From Alisma plantago-aquatica (lineage: Eukaryota > Streptophyta > Magnoliopsida > Alismatales > Alismataceae), in assembly GCA_963693085.1 (NCBI GenBank), contig OY856409.1, positions 524,915,303 to 524,979,302 of the forward strand: a stretch of 64,000 nt of DNA, given 5' to 3'. The position numbers and the translations under genes were made by a program. Below are positions 10,994 to 22,189 of the stretch, one piece after another (position 1 is the first letter of the stretch; each line of letters starts with the position of its first letter). The notes under the pieces are model-generated. The model was not told the origin of the DNA. It ran no database searches and saw only the letters and a program-made list of their open reading frames with translations.

Positions 10994-11058
10994 AACTCCA
11001 TAGTTAAGCGTGTTCATCTTGGAGTAGTATTAGGATGGGTGACCAGTCAGGAAGTTTA
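10994..11058 (+). ncRNA. 5S-rRNA-like block in the left Cassandra LTR
   Basis: GAACTCCATAGTTAAGCGTG followed by GAGTAGTATTAGGATGGGTG resembles the 3' half of plant 5S rRNA, including the internal control region (A box around AGTTAAGCG, C box around GGATGGGTGACC). It is a transposon-borne sequence, not a 5S gene: the 5' half of 5S is poorly kept and there is no T-run terminator at the right place. The block recurs at about 11519-11580, 44626-44690 and, 5'-truncated, 44878-44905. Confidence 0.85.
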
Positions 11059-11177
11059 TCCTGGCTTGCACATGAGTGAGGATAAAGCACACAATTAAAG
11101 CTAGTGGTGGTCTGTGGGGCCAGTTGTCATTCCTGAAACTCTACTAGACCCTTGGGCAGTGGGCCCAGGTGTTACAA

Positions 11178-11190
11178 TGGTATCAGAGCC
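11178..11190 (+). other. Primer binding site of Cassandra
   Basis: TGGTATCAGAGCC, complementary to the 3' end of plant initiator-Met tRNA, one base after the left LTR. Confidence 0.9.
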
Positions 11191-11398
11191 AATTCTCCTC
11201 CAATAAGTGTGGGGCCCACATGGGCATGTGGCATGCCAGTAGGCATGTTGGAAAGGGTTGTCCATGGTTGACGTAGCCACCCTTGCACTGGTATTCCGTG
11301 ATCGGGAGCTTGGCGTCCATGGGCCATTATGGGTCTGCACTGAAATGGGGAAATAATATGAGGCATATAGTTGAGCCTTGACGAGGACGTCAAGAGTC

Positions 11399-11411
11399 TA
11401 TGTGGGGGAGA
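11399..11411 (+). other. Polypurine tract of Cassandra
   Basis: TATGTGGGGGAGA directly before the right LTR; plus-strand priming site of reverse transcription. Confidence 0.8.
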
Positions 11412-11412
11412 T

Positions 11413-11703
11413 TGTAACATTTCAGGATTTGAGGCCTCAGATAAAATGAACTTATAAGGAATGATTGGACTACCCATATCACCAAAGTGCACCTCATTTT
11501 TCAGAAGCCCATCACTAAAGAACTCCATAGTTAAGCGTGCTCAGCTTGGAGTAGTACTAGGATGGGTGACCATTCTGGAAGTTGATCCTAGCTTGCGCGT
11601 GAGTGAGGATAAAGCACACAGTTAAGTCTAGTAGTGGTATGTGGGGACAGTCATCAATCCTGAAACTTTACTAGACCCTCGAGCAGTAGGCCTAGGTGTT
11701 ACA
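11413..11703 (+). repeat. Right LTR of Cassandra (copy A)
   Basis: 291 bp, TG...CA, carrying the 5S-like block in better shape than the left LTR (AGTTAAGCGTGCTCAGC, then GTAGTACTAGGATGGGTGAC). Confidence 0.92.
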
Positions 11704-11733
11704 TTTACGTGACATCATATTTTTTGATTCATT

Positions 11734-11867
11734 CGACTAGTCGGGGATTAGTCGGTTGGTCATTTTGGAGACCAGTTACTAGCATGCCACCAAGTTTTCC
11801 CATCTTGTGAAGTGCCCGAGTCGATCGACTTGTCAGTTAGTCAGTCGACTAGTCCTACTAGTTGACT
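11734..11867. other. Palindrome cluster in the split LTR
   Basis: CGACTAGTCG (11734-11743) is a perfect 10-bp palindrome. AGTCGACTAGT (from 11843) pairs with ACTAGTTGACT (to 11867) with one mismatch. In between are AGTCGATCGACT and related words. On the minus strand this is the U3 side of the LTR. Confidence 0.75.
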
Positions 11868-11908
11868 AGTGTCCCTGCAAGTCGGAAAATTATGTGGTGG
11901 GCCTAACA

Positions 11909-12539
11909 AAAAATTTTAATATTTTTTTATTGTTAGATTTTCCCACTCATTGTTTAGGGATGCACTAAACTACAAACATCCTCTGGGTTTCCTGCATGCA
12001 TGAAACAACAGTCGCATGTCACATGGGAAAGGCACAACTCATAGACATGACTTCCTCTCCTATTCTCCGACAAGCAATGATCTTTGATGGGTCCTCTGCC
12101 TCTCTTATCCCATGACTCCCCTGCCTCCCTTCTCCCGTGGTAGTACTCCTCTTTGTTGCCCATTTCTCTCATGTTCCATGGGTGGCTTTCTCCCCTACTC
12201 TATATATCCATCCTTAGGACAAACTCTAGCTTGTTTCTTACCTGCTCTGTTGGAGACTTTCTCCCATGCTCTATGAGTCCATGTAGTCCAATGATTAAAT
12301 CTTTGGTGATCAACTTTCTTCACACTGGAAGGCAACGGTAATCCTACGTACTAATTTTAAATTTTACACCTCATTTGTATAGTCCACATATATATTGAAT
12401 ACACTTTTCTATTGTGTTGTTTTGTATGTGTATGTAGAAACAAAACAATTTCAGGTGGGGCAGAAGTTCCGACACCGATTGGGAAGATTCTTAAATGATT
12501 TTAGGAGTTGGTTAACGACACCACCTCTAAGGCAAAATT
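11909..12539 (+). other. Upstream region of the hAT transposase
   Basis: No protein homology. TAGGGATGCACTAAAC at 11955 resembles the terminal sequence of many plant hAT elements, but I found no convincing matching inverted copy or 8-bp duplication on the right. CTCTATATATCC near 12200 could be a TATA box. Confidence 0.35.
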
Positions 12540-14990
12540 CAAGGATTTGGGTCAAAATTATGATTTTTAGCCAAATTTGTCAGATAATAATAAAGTACAA
12601 TGTGTTTTGTGTGGTCATGTGAGTAGTGGTGGGATTGACCATTTGAAGAAAGATCTCATTAGAGTGTTTTCTGGTAGTGTCAAATGTACAAGATGTTCTC
12701 AAAATATATGTGATGAGTTGAGGAACTATAGAGAACATAACAAGAAGCACAGGGTTGGCACAACCTTCAATGTCAGTGATAATATTGTTGTTGATTTTGA
12801 GGATGTTGTTGATGGGGAGAATCATGTTGCACCAACAATTGGTGGTACTAGGATAATACCATTTCCCAAATGTTCAAAATGGAAAGCTATTGTGCAGGGC
12901 TCTATAGATGGTTTTGCAAATCTTAGTCCTATTGAGTATATAGAACAAAGGAAGGTGAGAAAATTGTAGAAGTCCATTGAAAATGCATTTAATAAGCAGG
13001 CCTTACAAGTTCTGTATGATAGTACTTCTACCTTTTTTCATGATGCATGTATACCCTTTAATGCAGTGAACCATACATATTTTGAGGTGATGGTGGAAGC
13101 AATCAAAAAATTTGACAGAGGACTTCCCCCTCCTTCATACCACCAGATGAGGCAACCACTTTTAGAGAGACAATATACAATGACCAAGGAGTTGGAGCGG
13201 GAGCACAAAAAGCACTTGAAGTTGCATGGATGTCAGATGGCTGGTCTGATAGGAGACAAAGAAATTTAATAAACTTCCAAGTGAATACTAATTGAGGGTT
13301 TTTTTATTTATATTTTGTTGACTCTTCTTCTGTAGTGTACACATCTCATTATATGTTCATTGTTCTTGATGAGGCGGTTGAGATTATAGGGCTGAAAACA
13401 TTGTGCAAGTTGTAACAGATAATGCAACTAAATATGTAAGTGTAGGAAAGAAGTTGATACATAAGAGGAGACATTTATTCTGGACCATGTGTGTTGCACA
13501 TTGTGTAGTTTGGATGTTTGAAGATATTGGAAAGATGAGAAAGTATGCCCATATTATCACAAAGGCAAGGAAGGTGTTTGTCTATATATACCAGCATATT
13601 CGATTGCACGATGCATTTGTCAAGAAGAGCAAGAATAAAACTAAGTTGATGCAACCTGGGGTCAGTAGATTTCCTCCTTCCTTTCATACCTTACAGAGCA
13701 TTCTAGGCCTTAGGGATACTTTTTTGCCTTGTTCAATTCAACTACTTGGAGGAGTGCAATTGCTCAAAGACAAGTGCATGGAAGATGATATCTACAACTT
13801 GTCACTCATAGGAATTTTAGAATGCAGTTCAAGATTTATTGAGATCTTTAAAGACTTGCAGCCCCTCATGCAGGTTTTAAGACTTGTAGGTGTAGACGAG
13901 AAGCCCCTCGTGGGCTTTATTGTATTGAGAAAGACAAAGAAGAGATGAAGTTGAATTTTGCCTAAAAATAGAGGAATTACAAGCCCATTATAGATATTAT
14001 GGAGAAGAGATGGAAGTTTCAGATGTCTTGATCTCTTTATGGAGTGGGTTTCTTACTTAACCTCTCATTGTATTATGAAGCTAGAGTGAAGCATGACATG
14101 ATTCTTGGCATATATGATTCTGAGTTTGTAGATTTCTTAGTAAAGATGGTTGATGATACAACAGTCCAAGACATAGTTTTAGCAGAGTTAGATTATTACA
14201 AGAGGTGTGTGGGATGTTTAGAAAGATATTGTCATCTTACATAGGACTGTGATGACACCATGTAAGTAGCTTAATTTTTTTGTGGATTGCTATGTTGTTG
14301 CACTTATTACTTAATGATAATAATTTATGTTTGGCTTCAGTTGCTTGGTCGGATGCATATGGGGGGAAGACTCAAAATCTACAGTGGATGGATAACTGCA
14401 TACTAAGGCTTTGTTGCACATCATCTGTTGTAGAGAGAGATTGGATCACTTTTGACCTTGTTAGTGCAGTTGAAATAGTATTTGTAACTAACAACTACAT
14501 ATACTTCTATTTTGAAATATGTTTTAACGTACATTGTTTTTTTATAGGTTCATACAAAAAGTGGGACCAAGCTTGAGGTCGAAAGGATGGATAAGCTTGT
14601 CTATATCCAATACAATCACCAACTCAATGACAGATTTAAGAAGAGGAGATTGGACAACTTGCAAAAGAGTTGTGCTCCTACTGCCCTAGATGATCTTGAT
14701 TGGGTAGTGGGTGGATGGAAGGAGTTCTAGATGATCATGTGGTTGGTCAAGGAATGATATTGGGTCATGTTGATGCCAACATGGGTGAGTCTGAATATCA
14801 AGTTGGCCCTAACAGGTCAAGGAGATGTACTAGTGTTGTGAGGACTAGTAGGGGCATAGATTTGACAAATGATGACACAATGGAGGAAGACATGGATGGT
14901 GACACAATGGAGGATGATAATAATCTTGAAGATGAAGGTGAACATAATGAAGGGGAGCTAGAGGATGAAGAAGAAGATCCATTTGATTTT
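12540..14990 (+). pseudogene. hAT transposase (BED/DUF659/hATC type), copy A, with three apparent introns
   Basis: Domains appear in order. A BED zinc finger lies at 12577-12760 (VQCVLCGHVSSGG, DHLKKDL, with two Cys and the usual spacing). DUF659 lies at about 13050-13430 (IPFNAVNHTYFEVM, then SDGWSDRR in a second frame, then VVTDNATKYVSVGKK). The transposase core follows, with FWTMCVAHCV and DEKPLVGFI. The C-terminal dimerisation (hATC) region has YGGKTQNLQ, SSVVERDWITFDLV and LEVERMDKLVYIQYN. Plausible introns are 13281-13335, 14262-14340 and 14478-14547 (GT...AG), and the reading continues across them. Stops at about 12556 and 12967 are shared with copy B, and a frameshift lies near 13970. 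Dead transposase; the family catalyses cut-and-paste transposition. Confidence 0.88.
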
Positions 14991-17214
14991 TGGTTCATTT
15001 TCTTCAATGCATTTCTAACAACTTTAGACCTGTTTTCATTTTTATTCAAATTTTGAATATAAACAATATCCAAGTTGGGTTTTTGCTTTTGAATATTTGT
15101 CATTCATTCTTATTATCGATTGATGTCTTTGTGTTTGTCTTGTGCCAATTGTCATGGAAATGGAAATAGACAATTATGACATATAAGGTCATTCACATTA
15201 GTAGTATACAATACATCTCTTTAGCATATAAAATTTATTTTACTTGCATCAATAGATAAGTACTACAAGTCTAAATTCAAAAATTGTATGTCACTCAGTC
15301 ACTTTTCTTAGTCATGTTATACATGTTGATTTCATGAATCGGTCTTGACTCATGATTGAAAATTGTTTGCTATGTTTATGACAATATTTAACAAATATGG
15401 ATTATTACTTCCTTAGATAAATGTTCACATTAGTTTCTTCTATATAATGTGTTGTGTATAACTATATAACTACATATATGTTACTATATATAACTAATTA
15501 TATGGAGAAAAAAACTAAGCATGGGCTACCGACTTGGTCAGTCTGGTTGCCCGAGGATCCAAGGTGGTCGACTGGACGCCTTGACAAGTATGCATGATTG
15601 TAATAACTACAAGATCTAGACATAGGGATATCCAACGTATATCAAGTCTATCTCCCAACAAATAGTTCATCTAAGCATGTCATGACATCATGTCAGGTCC
15701 ACCATGCCCTTCACATAAGAGGCTGGAAGCATACCCCATAAGAGAAGACAAAATGTAAGTTGTCAACATAAAAGTGTGTATGTGCATACTAATAGGGATT
15801 GAGCAACATTGTGGGAAATGGGCATTAATAAAATATTCAAGACTTCCCATATCAATAGGGATAAATAACATCCAATCAGAAGTCAAAGAGAACACTATTA
15901 AGGAGATACTTGATAAAAGAGTTTCTTGCCTTAATCAATATCACAACAAAGTATCACAATCATGAACAATATTAAACAATACATGTCAAACAATCAGACT
16001 AGCATTATTTAAGTAGGGTTGAGACCCCATAAAACCTCAAGCCTATGTATTGGGTGGAAGATGCACACCCTAGGCAGAATACACACGCCCTTTATATATA
16101 AAAGTAGAATCTTCACACTCAATATAGGATACACATGTCCAAATCTTATAATGGTACAAATGTACCGCTACTATCAATAAATTTAGTCTATTATGCACGC
16201 ACAAATGTAAAGGAAAGAATTAATTTAGTCAAGTTGAAATAATGGATAAGGTCATCCAACTAATAATAAGTAGGGTCAAAGGACCTATAAACATATATCC
16301 AACAACATCCACAAGTAAGGTGCAACATAAAATCATAAAGAATTCACCACTTGAAAATTGGGGATCAATGTTCAAATAGAGCAATCTAGTTCAAAACCAC
16401 AAAGTAGATTATAAGATGAAATAGAATGAATGAAGTACAACTTCAGAGTCAACAAGCATATACAATTGATTAATATGATCAGGCAATCCATATAATCACA
16501 CAATTTTTCACATAAGTTAACCTCTCCAAAGAGAGAGTATCTGTATAGGATAGTATGCCCCAAAGGACCAAGAGAGAAAGAGATATATATATATATATAA
16601 ATATGGGTGATTTCTCAATATGATAATAAGGGATGCAACATATTTCATATCAGATCTACATAATTCCAAATACAACCCTATATCCTCATCAGGGTCTCAA
16701 GTCACGTATAACATGCATTTATGAAATTATGGTTAAGTTTGCACTAATTATATAAACCCTAAAATTGCCTTTTTGTCACTGATGATTTAGGTTATTAAAA
16801 CCACATAATTTTGTATATTATGTTTTACTAAGTTCATAACATATTTTACTTTATTTTAATGACTTAAAGACTATTAGAATGTATATTAGAAACTCTAACA
16901 ATTTAGGAGAATCAATAGAAAGCATATATTTATTATGAAGGAATTATGCAACAAAATGTGTACCGTTGGATGAAGAAAAACCACATGATTCTAACACATA
17001 TTTTATTGCATTTTCATGAGTTGTGTATTAATTTGTATCACTTTTTAAAGATAACAGAATTTATTAAAATTAAAGTTGAAACATAATAAAGCCAATGGAA
17101 TGACCTATCCTATCATATTGTTTTTCAACAATATGCATGACTTACACATTTCAGTCATTAAGCCAATAGTTGACCTCGCGTGATCAACAATTCAGAATAA
17201 GTCAAAAGACAACA
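14991..17214. other. Noncoding region between hAT and Sirevirus
   Basis: No protein homology in either strand. The first part is presumably the hAT 3' untranslated region. It holds a short (TA)n run near 16583 and a block with CCGACTTGGTCAGTCTGG followed by GGTGGTCGACTGG near 15527-15575. It is kept almost unchanged in copy B (48380-50517). No hAT right terminus could be fixed. Confidence 0.5.
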
Positions 17215-17545
17215 TGTTGACCTAAGTGTTATACATTGTCCATATTTTTATGATGACTTAACCATTCCATTCATATGTATCTAATATGTCTATTTGAGAT
17301 TGATTTCAAGTATCAGGTACATGAAAAGGATCAATTCAATCAATATCTGGCTTGATCAAGTTCAAATCAAAAGCAATGCAAATACACTTTTGTGGAAATA
17401 GCCCTAAATGGATTAGGACAATTTTTGTAATCATTTGTATTGATGCTATGACTTGTAACTAAGATGAGAAAAATCAGGAGCACTTCATTTGAGCGTTTAA
17501 TCACTCTAATGACAATTTCTAAAATTCATCAAAGAGTGCTTGTTT

Positions 17546-17575
17546 GGTCGAGTTTCATCCTTGATAAACTCGACC
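17546..17575. other. Perfect 10-bp hairpin in Sirevirus U3
   Basis: GGTCGAGTTT and AAACTCGACC flank a 10-base loop. Degenerate versions follow at about 17610-17640 and 17675-17705. The motif is kept in all four LTRs and appears again inside the element at 24122-24157. Confidence 0.85.
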
Positions 17576-17908
17576 GACACCCTTGATAAATTTTAGAAAT
17601 GTTTTGGTTCGACCGGGTTTACCTCAGGATAAACTTGACTGGAATCCTACACATACAAATGGATTTTAAGCGATAGGTCGAGTTTCGTCCAGGATAAACT
17701 CAGTTGAGAACTCAAAATTAGCTTGTTGCATAGTGTTATCAACTGAGTTACCTTTATGGATACTCGATCGACTGCATTGTACGTAATGTGTAGAAAAAGT
17801 GATTTAGTTGTTGGAGTGTTGCAAACATAAAAAATAGATCCATTGGAACACCCCAAATGACTAGAAATCATTCCTAAGTGCTTCTAGTGGCTAGTGGACA
17901 TCCCCAAC

Positions 17909-17916
17909 TATAAATA
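17909..17916 (+). promoter_or_regulatory. TATA box of the Sirevirus LTR
   Basis: CCAACTATAAATACAACCCC, a good plant TATA box about 700 bp into the LTR. The equivalents are at about 27817 (3' LTR) and 51211 (copy B). Confidence 0.65.
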
Positions 17917-18715
17917 CAACCCCTTAGACTTCATTCCAAGTTTGCTCCTTCATCCTATTCAAGCTCCAAACTATAGTTGAGTGCATTTTGTCCACTAGAG
18001 TCCCTTTCTCTCTCTTGTTTACAAATCCAAATGTCCATATGAGTGAGATACGCTATGTGTGAGAGAGATACTCCATTGTACTCTTGTTAAGCTCTAAAAG
18101 CTTCCCTTTACCCAACCCCTTTCTTCAAGCAAAGTTGACCAAAGCTTCTCCAATGTGAAGGAGAAAGTGAAAAGCTTCTCCAAGTTGAAGGAGAATGTGA
18201 AGGATGAAGATCCTTGAGTAGAGTGGATAATTCCTTCAATGTGGAAGACTCGATCCAAGAAGGGGAGCTCCTTGGAAAAGGTGTCCAGCTGCTTGTAAGA
18301 GTGGGTAAGCTCTCATAGAGTTTGAAGACTCTACCTCAAGGGTACTTAAGAGCTTGGTTAGTTTATTGGCTCATTTTGCTCCTCAAAAAGGAAGGCTAGG
18401 TATCCTTTCCTTACAAAAGGAAGGTCTTAATTGTATGTCTTACAATGGAATATAAGTATATAATAGTTGAAAAATCCTAGGGCTTGACCTCTCTAGGTAG
18501 TGGATTTATTTTCTCCTAGTTTGGGGATTGGAACCACTCTACATAGCTTGTTCTTATGTTTGTTCAATCTCTCTCATCCTTGATATGTATGCTTAATTTC
18601 ACATCAAATTCCATATTTGCAATCCTACTTCTTGAAGTAATTTGAGGTCTTAATGATTTTGTTTAAGTGCTTTTTAGCTCTATTCACCCCCTCAAGAGCC
18701 CTTTGATCCAACAAG

Positions 18716-18728
18716 TGGTATCAGAGCC
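18716..18728 (+). other. Primer binding site of Sirevirus copy A
   Basis: TGGTATCAGAGCC, two bases after the LTR. Same initiator-Met PBS as Cassandra. Confidence 0.92.
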
Positions 18729-18750
18729 ACATTCTTCCCTAACAAGATCT

Positions 18751-20700
18751 CCCATGGGACTAGAAGATGTGAGACAACCTCTTAGGTTCTTCAAACTTGG
18801 AGGGTGGGTTCTCATTGAGGTCTCCATCTTCGATGGCATAAATTTCCTTTATTGGAAGCAACAGATGCAGTTCTACTTGTAAGGGATGAGCTATGACATG
18901 TGGAAAGTAGTCATCCTTCCATGCACAGATCCGATCAGACATATTGCCACTTCAGATGAAGCTACTCTAAAGAAGGCACATGTGAATACAAAAGCTATAA
19001 GCATCATTTATGCAGCCCTCACCCCTTCCAAGTTCAATCAGGTCTCTTCTTGGGATACAACCCATGAAATATGGAACAAGCTTTGCATAGCCTATGAAGG
19101 GACCAAGCAAGTCAAGGAGTACAAGATCTACATGCTCAAGGGTCTCCTTGAAAACTTCAAGATGGGGAAGAAGGAGAGAGTTGTAGAGATGTACTCAAGA
19201 CTAAATACCATCATCAATGGACTTGCTTCTTTGGGCCATCCTATGGATAGAGGGACCATCAACTCCAAGATTCTTAGGTCTCTTTCCAAAAGGTAAGAAT
19301 CCAAGGTGACTTTTATTGAAGAAATTAGAAGTCTTATTGACATTGGCACTGAAGAGATCATTGGCAACCTTCAAGCTTATGAGCTAAGACTTGAAAAGCA
19401 AGAGGAAAATGAGAAGCAAGAAGACAAAGAGTCAAAGAAGATCAAGGATGGTGCATTCAAAGCTCAAGTGGAGGCAATCGTTCTCCAACAACAACTTGTT
19501 TGATGACCTACCCCTCCCTCCTCAAGTGAAGATGAATCCCCTAGTGATCATGAAGCTAACTACTCCAAGGGGAATCAATTCAAAGGAAATCCATCCTCCT
19601 CCTCTACTTCAAGATGCTATGAATGTGGCCAAAAGGGGCACTACAAAAACGATTACCCCAAGGCAAGGAAGTCCTACCACAAGAGTAGCTCCAAGAAAAG
19701 GGAGGACTACAAGAAGAAGGACAAGAAAGAAAGAAGAAGCAAGGATGCAGCCCATGCCGCATGGGAAGAATACTCTTCTAGTGATTCAAGATCCAACGAG
19801 GGAGAATGCCATCTTACTCTCATGGCCTTAACTAGTGAAGATATTGGTACTGTAAGTGTGGTAAGTAAGGTGAGTTTGAATGATTTATCTAAATAAGCCC
19901 TCATTGATATGTTTAATGCTTCCCGCTCTTCTAATTATGAAATCAAATATAAGTAGAAGAGGTTAGAGTAACTCACTCATGACTTGTATGCTAAATTTTA
20001 GTTTCTTGGGGAAAATGAAAAAGTTCATCTTCATAATAATGATTCATTGCAAGGCCAATTTCTTGATCTTAAGATCCAATAAAATGGAGTTGAAGTAGAG
20101 AATGGTGTCTATCTTAAGAGTATTGAGAGACTCAAATATGAAAATCAAAATCTCATCAATGAACTTGTTTTGATTAGAATTGAAAATGATAAGTGTGTTA
20201 CTAAATGTAATGATCTTATACATTCTTATGATGCTCTTAAATGTGAAAATAGGATCTATCTTGATGAGCGTGTAATGCTTAGAACTGAAAATTCTAGATT
20301 TCTTTCTCAAATTAATGATCTTTCTTCTAGACCTAAAATGCCAAGTAATGAAGTACCTAGTTCTTATTTAGAAAAAGATTCTTATTTCTTACTAAATTCC
20401 TCTATTTACAGGCTGACTAACTTCATGCTCAAGATGACCTTGCTCGTTTTTATTCTACTGTCATTATTGTTAGTGATGATAACCATAAGCATAGAGCTTC
20501 CTTGCAAAAGTTCCTAAAAGTGAAAAAGACCCTCAATGAAGGTCTAGATCACTCTACCAAACATAGTGGTAAAAGTGGTTTGGGATATTAGGGTGCTCCT
20601 AAAAAAAAGGTAGAGGGTAAGAAAAAAGAGTAAGGGACATCCTATCTTCCATGTAGAGTCATCCGGCTCTAAGAACCCTATGGTTTGTGTGCATTTCAAG
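18751..20700 (+). pseudogene. gag of Sirevirus copy A (broken)
   Basis: The N-terminal capsid-like part (copia UBN2-type) shows FPFYW-like NFLYWKQQMQFYL, then MSYDMWKVVIL, TTHEIWNKLC and MLKGLLENFKM. The zinc knuckle at 19615-19656 reads CYECGQKGHYKNDYP: its last Cys is Tyr here (TAC), while copy B keeps Cys. Beyond it is a Lys-rich segment, then a long stretch of Leu/Glu/Asn heptad-like sequence (20100-20340), consistent with the coiled coil of Sirevirus Gag. Stops after SKR (19294) and elsewhere break the frame. Gag would package the RNA into cytoplasmic particles. Confidence 0.85.
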
Positions 20701-20829
20701 AGTGACGACTATTACTCTACTTATTGTCCTTACAAAGAGAAGGGGAACAACCCAAATATGAAATGGGTCCCCAAGCTAACTCCTAATCCCAAGGTTCAAG
20801 TTGGGCACTGACATATTCCTTTCTTATAG

Positions 20830-21860
20830 GTAAAAGGGAAATGGAATGTTGATAGTGGTTTCATAAAGCATGTGATAGGTGAATTCAGCGACTTTAACAA
20901 GTTCATTAAAAATAAGGTAGGATTGGTGACTTTTGGTGACAACAACAAAGGTAAAGTGATAGGTGAGGGTGAAGTAGGTGCTTCACTTCGCATGAAGAAT
21001 TTTATTCATTTTGATGGCCTACATCACAATTTAATTAGTGTTAGACAATATGTGATAGAGGTTATATTCTTCTTTTTAACTCACTTGAATGCTTTCTTAT
21101 AGATTCCCTCTCCTACAACATTATATATAAGGAACTATAAATGGAGATCTTTATGTTAATTTTCCTGATTCTCTCAATCCTATTCTTGGTAGATGCCTTG
21201 TTATTAATTCGAGTGATATATCTTTGTGGCACCGTAGGCTTGGTCATGTAAATATGCATCAATTGAGTAAGTTGAGCAAAAAGGAATTGGTAAAGGGACT
21301 TCCTAAATCGGATTTTGAGAAGGATGAGGAATGCCAACCTTGTACACAAGGAAAGCAAACCAAATCCTCCTTTAATTCCAAAGGAGTCATTAGTACCAAG
21401 AGATATCTTGAACTTCTTCATATTAATCTATTTGGACCAATGAGAACTCAATCGCTTTGTGGTGGCAAGTATTATCTTGTGATTGAAAATTAAGCTTCTT
21501 GTTGGATCGTCTCTATCCACAGTGACCATGGGAAGAATTTGGAAATTACTTGTTTGAACATTTCTATGAGGAATCTGGGTATGAACATAACTTCTTTCCC
21601 CCTCATACACCTCAACAAAATAGGATTGTAGAGAGAAAGAATAGGTTACTACAGGAAATGGCTAGGACCATGCTTTTAGATTATGATACTCCAAAGAAGT
21701 TTTGGTCTGAAGTATTTAGTACCGCATGCTTTGTGCATAACTGGGTTTTCACTCATCCATCTTTAAAGAAAAACCCCTATGAGTTATGTCATGGTAGAAA
21801 GTCCTCTGTTGATTTATTTCATGTTTTCAGTTGACCTTGTTTTGTTTTAAACACCAAGAA
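20830..21860 (+). pseudogene. Protease and integrase of Sirevirus copy A (broken)
   Basis: The protease begins with W-VDSG (Asp-Ser-Gly at 20851-20859) and ends with LISVRQ. The pre-integrase zinc-binding region reads LWHRRLGHVNMHQLS to CQPCTQGKQ, with both His and both Cys. The integrase core is internally deleted: after GGKYYLVIEN the sequence jumps to the SIHSDHG-like second Asp. The segment holding the first catalytic Asp is missing, about 35 residues. The part with TPQQNRIVERKN (catalytic Glu) and DYDTPKKFWSEV is present. The same deletion is in copy B. Confidence 0.85.
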
Positions 21861-22189
21861 TTCTATTGACAAGTTTGATGTGAAGTTGTACAAGGCTTTC
21901 TTTCTTGTCTATAGCACTACTAGCCAGGCTTATAGAGTGTTTAACATTGAATTGTCTAAAATAGAAGAATCTATGAATGTTAAATTTATTGAGACTAACC
22001 CCTCTATTTCCAAGAATTGTAAATGATGATGTTGTAGATGAGGTGATTCCTCGCTTGAAAGAGTTCAACATCGTTCACAAAGGAAAAGAGGTGACAGTAG
22101 ATGAAGAAGAGAAAGATGAAGAAAAGAAGGAACCAACTCCCTGCTTTGCAAAACATCATCCAAAATAGCTCATCATAGGCAATTCTTTT

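Larger units (their letters stand above)
10887..11703 (+). mobile_element. Cassandra TRIM retrotransposon, complete (copy A)
   Basis: It has two LTRs of about 290 bp (10887-11176 and 11413-11703), both starting TGTAACAT and ending GGTGTTACA. The LTRs contain a 5S-rRNA-like block. A tRNA-Met PBS (TGGTATCAGAGCC) follows the first LTR, and a PPT (TATGTGGGGGAGA) precedes the second. The internal region is only about 236 bp and encodes nothing. These are the defining features of Cassandra, a terminal-repeat retrotransposon in miniature that needs proteins in trans. Flanks are CTTAT and TTTAC; copy B has CTTAC and TTTAC, consistent with a decayed 5-bp target duplication. Confidence 0.93.
10672..11908 (-). 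repeat. Minus-strand LTR (about 415 bp) interrupted by Cassandra
   Basis: Outside the Cassandra insert the two pieces (10672-10886 and 11704-11908) make a stretch that on the minus strand begins TGTTAGGCCCACC and ends CTCCTTACA, followed by a PBS-like site. TTTGGTTTCAATGGA near its end is typical of copia R regions. The U3 side is rich in GACTAGTC/AGTCGACT palindromes. No partner LTR was found, so the call rests on ends and PBS. The large duplication begins 16 bp inside this LTR. Confidence 0.5.
17215..18713 (+). repeat. 5' LTR of Sirevirus copy A
   Basis: 1,499 bp, starts TGTTGACCTAAGTG and ends TTTGATCCAACA. It contains a palindromic block in U3 and a TATA box at 17909-17916. Its start is identical to the 5' LTR of copy B for over 100 bp, but shows about seven differences from its own 3' LTR in the same stretch. 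Confidence 0.93.

Noticed and set aside
10994..11058. A genuine 5S rRNA gene
   Set aside because: The block is inside an LTR pair with PBS and PPT, 5' half of 5S is degenerate and no terminator follows; it is Cassandra.
11955..16080. TAGGGATGCAC (11955) and GATGCACACCCTAGG (about 16048) as hAT terminal inverted repeats
   Set aside because: Similarity is short and the 8-bp flanks do not match; termini left undefined.
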